From positions 1-7,989 of the forward strand of contig CANPZH010000067.1 of the NCBI GenBank assembly GCA_947589335.1: DNA of 7,989 nt, given 5' to 3'. Within the stretch, counting starts at the first letter, position 1; every line of letters starts with the position of its first letter. The notes beneath the pieces were generated by a model. It was not told where the DNA came from and did not search any database. It was given only the letters and a program-made list of their open reading frames with translations. The position numbers and the translations under genes are program-made. Source of the stretch: an uncultured Clostridia bacterium (GTDB taxonomy: Bacteria > Bacillota > Clostridia > Christensenellales > Borkfalkiaceae). Shown here one piece after another: positions 5,903 through 7,989 of this stretch.

Positions 5903-7348
5903 TTAAATTTCCTCTCCGTTGTTTTTCAGCGAATTTCTGATCACTTTGCGGGCGATCTCCACCCCGAGGGTCAGCGCGCTCATCACCACTACGACGATCG
6001 GGACCACGAATGAGAAGGACAGCAGTTCCTCCGAGATCTTGAAGTAATCCACGAGCACGGACGAGTAAATGTTATTCGTTACGACCGTCAGGATCAGGCT
6101 CGCGATGGCCGCGATCAGGATCACGAGGCAGTATACGAGCTGCTGCTTGTTCTGCTCTTCGTAGAGGATCGACCGGATGCTCCTCGTGAGATAGACGGTC
6201 CCGAGCAGCAGCGCGAGGCAGCAGAGCGCGAACGCGATGGCGGAGAGCACCATGATCATCGCCCCGTCATAGAACAGGTCTTCATAGGCCGTGTACGTCG
6301 CCCCTTCGCCGAACAGCAGATAGGGACCGTACCCGCACGAAAAGCGGAGAGAATCGGTGTATTTGAGGGTGAGCACCGTCGTAGCGTTTGCGAACATGGC
6401 GATCATGATGATCGCAAGCACGGCTCCGCCGAGGGAGAGAGAGGCGTTGATGATGAATTTCTTGTTGAACTGCGCTCTCTTTCTGGACAGGAGCTCGAAA
6501 ACGATCATGAGCCCAAGGAACACGCCGCCCAATGCGAATCCCGCAACGGTCGCCCCGCTGAAGGTCGTCGTCAAAGATTCGAACATCGCCAGCTGATCTT
6601 TGGTGAGCGATTCTCCGAAGACCTTTGCCGAGACGGACTGGCTGTGCAGGAAGAACAGCGCCACAGCCCCCGCGATGAAGGAGAAGAGCGCGATGAGGCT
6701 CGTCCCGAACCCGGAGGGGCGCTTCTTGGTGATCGCCTTCACGTTGCGGACGATGGACATGATCGCGAAGATCAGCACGAGCGTCAGCGTCGCAACGCAG
6801 ATCAGAAGTCCCAAAATGGGCTTGATGTATTCCGTTGCGTTATAGGCGATCATGTCTGCCGGCAGGAAATCCAACGCCTCCCACGCGTCTCCGAAGTAAT
6901 AGAAGAGATTCACGTGCAGCCGGTCTACCGTCGGCATGCTGCTCTGGAAATTCCCGATCGCAAGCCGCACGCTGCTGACGTTGCAGCCCATAAAGATCGT
7001 GAAGATGATCGCGATCGCGGCAACGCAGATCGACATCGCAAGCGCCGCGATGTGCATACCGCGGCGGAAGATGCCCCACGGCTCCGATTTTACGGGCGTT
7101 TCTGCGCAGGGATCTTCGCATTTGGTTCCGCATTGGGAGCAGAACGCGTCATGCTCTCCCAATTCCGCTCCGCACTTTGCGCAGCATCGCTTTCCGTCCA
7201 GTCTTGCGCCGCACTGACGGCAGAAGACCGCCCCGTCGGGGTTATACGTCCCGCAGAAAGGGCAGAGCGAGCCGCTCAAGGGCTGCCCGCAGACGCTGCA
7301 GAACTTTGCGTCGTCTCTGTTTTCGGCATTACAATGTTTACAAATCAT
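5903..7348 (-). CDS. zinc-ribbon membrane protein of unknown function (three zinc ribbons, about eight membrane segments)
   Basis: The 481-residue product has an N-terminal cytoplasmic-looking array of three zinc ribbons, each CxxC-X10-CxxC: Cys3/6/17/20, Cys29/32/43/46 and Cys56/59/70/73. A short linker leads to about eight hydrophobic segments (roughly 99-121, 177-200, 215-234, 265-287, 299-321, 361-386, 404-424, 443-465). The tail (about 466-481) is short, hydrophilic and mixed in charge. Such ribbons usually bind structural zinc and mediate protein contacts; the membrane part matches no transporter or enzyme family I recognise, and I see no catalytic motif. The ATG at 7348 is chosen because GGAGG lies six bases upstream and the promoter is directly behind it; an in-frame ATG at 7396 would lie upstream of the -10. 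Single-gene unit, divergent from an XRE regulator that probably controls it. Base composition is less G+C-rich than in the genes at the left. Confidence 0.88.
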   Translation of the reverse strand: MICKHCNAENRDDAKFCSVCGQPLSGSLCPFCGTYNPDGAVFCRQCGARLDGKRCCAKCGAELGEHDAFCSQCGTKCEDPCAETPVKSEPWGIFRRGMHIAALAMSICVAAIAIIFTIFMGCNVSSVRLAIGNFQSSMPTVDRLHVNLFYYFGDAWEALDFLPADMIAYNATEYIKPILGLLICVATLTLVLIFAIMSIVRNVKAITKKRPSGFGTSLIALFSFIAGAVALFFLHSQSVSAKVFGESLTKDQLAMFESLTTTFSGATVAGFALGGVFLGLMIVFELLSRKRAQFNKKFIINASLSLGGAVLAIIMIAMFANATTVLTLKYTDSLRFSCGYGPYLLFGEGATYTAYEDLFYDGAMIMVLSAIAFALCCLALLLGTVYLTRSIRSILYEEQNKQQLVYCLVILIAAIASLILTVVTNNIYSSVLVDYFKISEELLSFSFVVPIVVVVMSALTLGVEIARKVIRNSLKNNGEEI

Positions 7349-7367
7349 ATTCAGCCTCCGTGAAAAT

Positions 7368-7396
7368 ATTATATTCCCATAATAATGGGAGGTCAA
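7368..7396 (-). promoter_or_regulatory. sigma-A-type promoter of the zinc-ribbon gene, with operator 1 in its spacer
   Basis: On the minus strand TTGACC (7396-7391), a 17-base spacer and a perfect TATAAT (7373-7368). The spacer is filled by the inverted repeat TCCCAT-N4-ATGGGA (7375-7390). Transcription should begin near 7361, so the leader is very short and contains GGAGG (7359-7355) before the ATG at 7348. A factor bound to the repeat would directly compete with RNA polymerase. Confidence 0.85.
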
Positions 7397-7400
7397 GCGT

Positions 7401-7422
7401 TTTTCCCAATATTATGGGAAAA
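7401..7422. promoter_or_regulatory. inverted repeat, candidate operator 2 next to the XRE gene
   Basis: Perfect 8-bp arms TTTTCCCA (7401-7408) and TGGGAAAA (7415-7422) around a 6-base AT spacer. It shares CCCA-N6-TGGG with the repeat at 7375-7390; the two centres are 29 bp apart. It ends 8 bases before the XRE start codon, suggesting autoregulation by that protein, which is an inference. Confidence 0.7.
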
Positions 7423-7429
7423 TATTTTT

Positions 7430-7636
7430 ATGGAAAATCTATTTCCGGAGAGATTGAAAGAGCTCAGACAAGAAAGGCGGATCGGGCAAATACGGCTTGC
7501 AAAGGAACTTGAAGTCGGCAAGTCGATCGTCAGCCTGTGGGAAAGAGGGGAGTGCGAACCGACGCTCTCGAAGCTGATCGCGATCGCGAATTACTTCGGC
7601 GTTTCGATCGACTATCTCGCAGGCCTCGAAAACTGA
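7430..7636 (+). CDS. XRE/Cro-type helix-turn-helix regulator, 68 residues
   Basis: Essentially one HTH_3 (Cro/C1-type) domain: FPERLKELRQERRIGQIRLA (5-24), recognition region VGKSIVSLWERGECEP (29-44), then LSKLIAIANYFGVSIDYLAG (46-65), the usual end of the fold. No effector domain follows, so it is a pure DNA-binding protein, probably dimeric. I chose the ATG at 7430, which gives the family's normal N-terminus. An in-frame ATG at 7385 would add 15 untypical residues encoded by the operator region and lies inside operator 1. The ribosome binding site is poor (only GGGAAAA upstream), so translation may be weak or nearly leaderless. Divergent from the zinc-ribbon gene with two shared-motif inverted repeats between them, it is probably their repressor. 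Confidence 0.9.
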   Translation: MENLFPERLKELRQERRIGQIRLAKELEVGKSIVSLWERGECEPTLSKLIAIANYFGVSIDYLAGLEN

Positions 7637-7659
7637 AGCGCGCGTCTTGCGATCCACAG

Positions 7660-7700
7660 AAAAAGGACCTTACTGTTTCGGTAAGGTCCTTTCGGTCTTG
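7660..7700. terminator. bidirectional terminator after the XRE gene
   Basis: A perfect 12-bp stem, AAAGGACCTTAC (7662-7673) with GTAAGGTCCTTT (7681-7692), and a 7-base loop. On the plus strand TTTCGGTCTT follows; on the minus strand a run of five T. It lies 25 bases after the XRE stop and could also stop transcription arriving from the right. Confidence 0.85.
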
Positions 7701-7851
7701 CAAAAATGGTGTAGCAGTACAGGTCGGTTTTACATGAAATGTACAAATATTTTTTTTCTCGGCAGGCAGGTCCCGGGAAGGTAGGTGTTATGGTTTATAT
7801 TGTGCCGTGAATAGGGTGGAAAGTAAACCGATATTATTATATTAGGGTAAA

Positions 7852-7894
7852 AAAGATAAAAAAAGAAGGCCTTATTGGTTGGATAAGGTCCTTC
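7852..7894 (-). terminator. intrinsic terminator for a minus-strand unit entering from the right
   Basis: Arms 7865-7875 (GAAGGCCTTAT) and 7883-7894 (ATAAGGTCCTTC) pair over 11 bp with one bulged base (T7889). On the minus strand the stem is followed by seven T, ATC and six more T, a strong U tract. It implies a minus-strand transcript from beyond the right edge, whose gene is not visible here. Confidence 0.6.
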
Positions 7895-7897
7895 TGT

Positions 7898-7937
7898 AAT
7901 AGGTTTGGTTGGTAGTAAATAGGTTTGTTTTGTAGTA
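7898..7937 (+). repeat. tandem repeat, two 20-bp units
   Basis: Two directly adjacent 20-bp units (7898-7917 and 7918-7937), both beginning AATAGGTTTG and ending GTAGTA, with 18 of 20 bases identical; both differences are G in the first copy and T in the second. The units have no C on the plus strand. Function unknown. Confidence 0.75.
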
Positions 7938-7989
7938 AAGATAATATGCCCGGGCAGGAAGATTTATTTTGTATCTTTCCTATAAATTG

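Larger units (their letters stand above)
7701..7989. other. AT-rich, G-skewed non-coding stretch at the right edge
   Basis: No convincing gene is visible here. By hand count G+C is about 36%, well below the rest of the window, and the plus strand has about 74 G against 29 C. The stretch 7895-7948 has no C at all. Contents: a T-run (7749-7757), two CCCGGG sites (7772-7777 and 7949-7954), a second hairpin (7865-7894) and a 20-bp tandem repeat (7898-7937). A 24-codon ATG frame at 7739-7810 has no ribosome binding site. Confidence 0.6.

Noticed and set aside
7731..7743. Small inverted repeat TACAT-GAA-ATGTA
   Set aside because: Only 5-bp arms in AT-rich DNA, with no promoter nearby; expected by chance.
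7739..7810. 24-codon plus-strand frame beginning ATG TAC AAA
   Set aside because: No ribosome binding site or promoter, and no recognisable product; too short to support on its own.
7800..7845. Possible promoters in the AT-rich right end (a TATAAT on the minus strand at 7836-7841)
   Set aside because: No matching -35 at a usable spacing on either strand; such hexamers are expected by chance in AT-rich DNA.
7840..7989. A 50-codon frame on the minus strand open from the right edge to TAA at about 7840
   Set aside because: It runs through a terminator hairpin and its T tract, its codon use is unlike the other genes, and the peptide resembles no protein. The lack of stops fits the skewed composition.

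Overview
The window looks like part of the chromosome of a G+C-rich anaerobic member of the Bacillota (class Clostridia, perhaps a gut lineage related to Christensenellales). This is an inference from three things: strong G/C-ended codon use, GGAGG-type ribosome binding sites with sigma-A-like promoters of 17-base spacing, and a YtrA-type GntR regulator with its ABC transporter next to a Firmicutes-type DNA polymerase IV. No rRNA, tRNA, CRISPR array, insertion sequence or clear phage gene was seen.

Layout. (1) Bases 1-2028, plus strand: an apparent operon of the 3' end of a beta-propeller-like protein (cut by the left edge), an unrecognised 180-residue protein, and a type I L-asparaginase. 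Spacing is 1 base and then a 4-base ATGA overlap. A bidirectional hairpin terminator (2039-2078) separates it from the convergent unit. (2) Bases 2094-4368, minus strand: a three-gene operon of GntR/YtrA-type repressor, ABC ATPase and ABC-2-like permease, with an ATGA overlap at both junctions. It is driven by a near-consensus promoter (4401-4429) whose start region carries a perfect tandem 9-bp repeat, the obvious candidate operator. (3) Bases 4473-5744, plus strand: dinB (DNA polymerase IV), transcribed divergently from a near-consensus promoter with a perfect 12-bp palindrome in its spacer. (4) Bases 5833-7348, minus strand: an uncharacterised membrane protein with three zinc ribbons and about eight membrane segments, ended by a good intrinsic terminator. 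(5) Bases 7430-7636, plus strand: a 68-residue XRE/Cro-type regulator, divergent from the zinc-ribbon gene. The region between them carries two inverted repeats of the form CCCA-N6-TGGG; one exactly fills the -35/-10 spacer of the zinc-ribbon promoter. (6) Bases 7637-7989: an AT-rich, G-over-C-skewed stretch with no convincing gene, two related hairpins and a 20-bp tandem repeat.

How the parts fit. The GntR-ABC unit reads as a classic autoregulated, stress-responsive efflux or sensing module. The regulator-operator-membrane protein arrangement at 5903-7636 is the least explained unit and the best candidate for something undescribed: a small repressor that probably controls a zinc-ribbon membrane protein and perhaps itself. 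I found no compelling evidence for a larger novel multi-gene system in this window.
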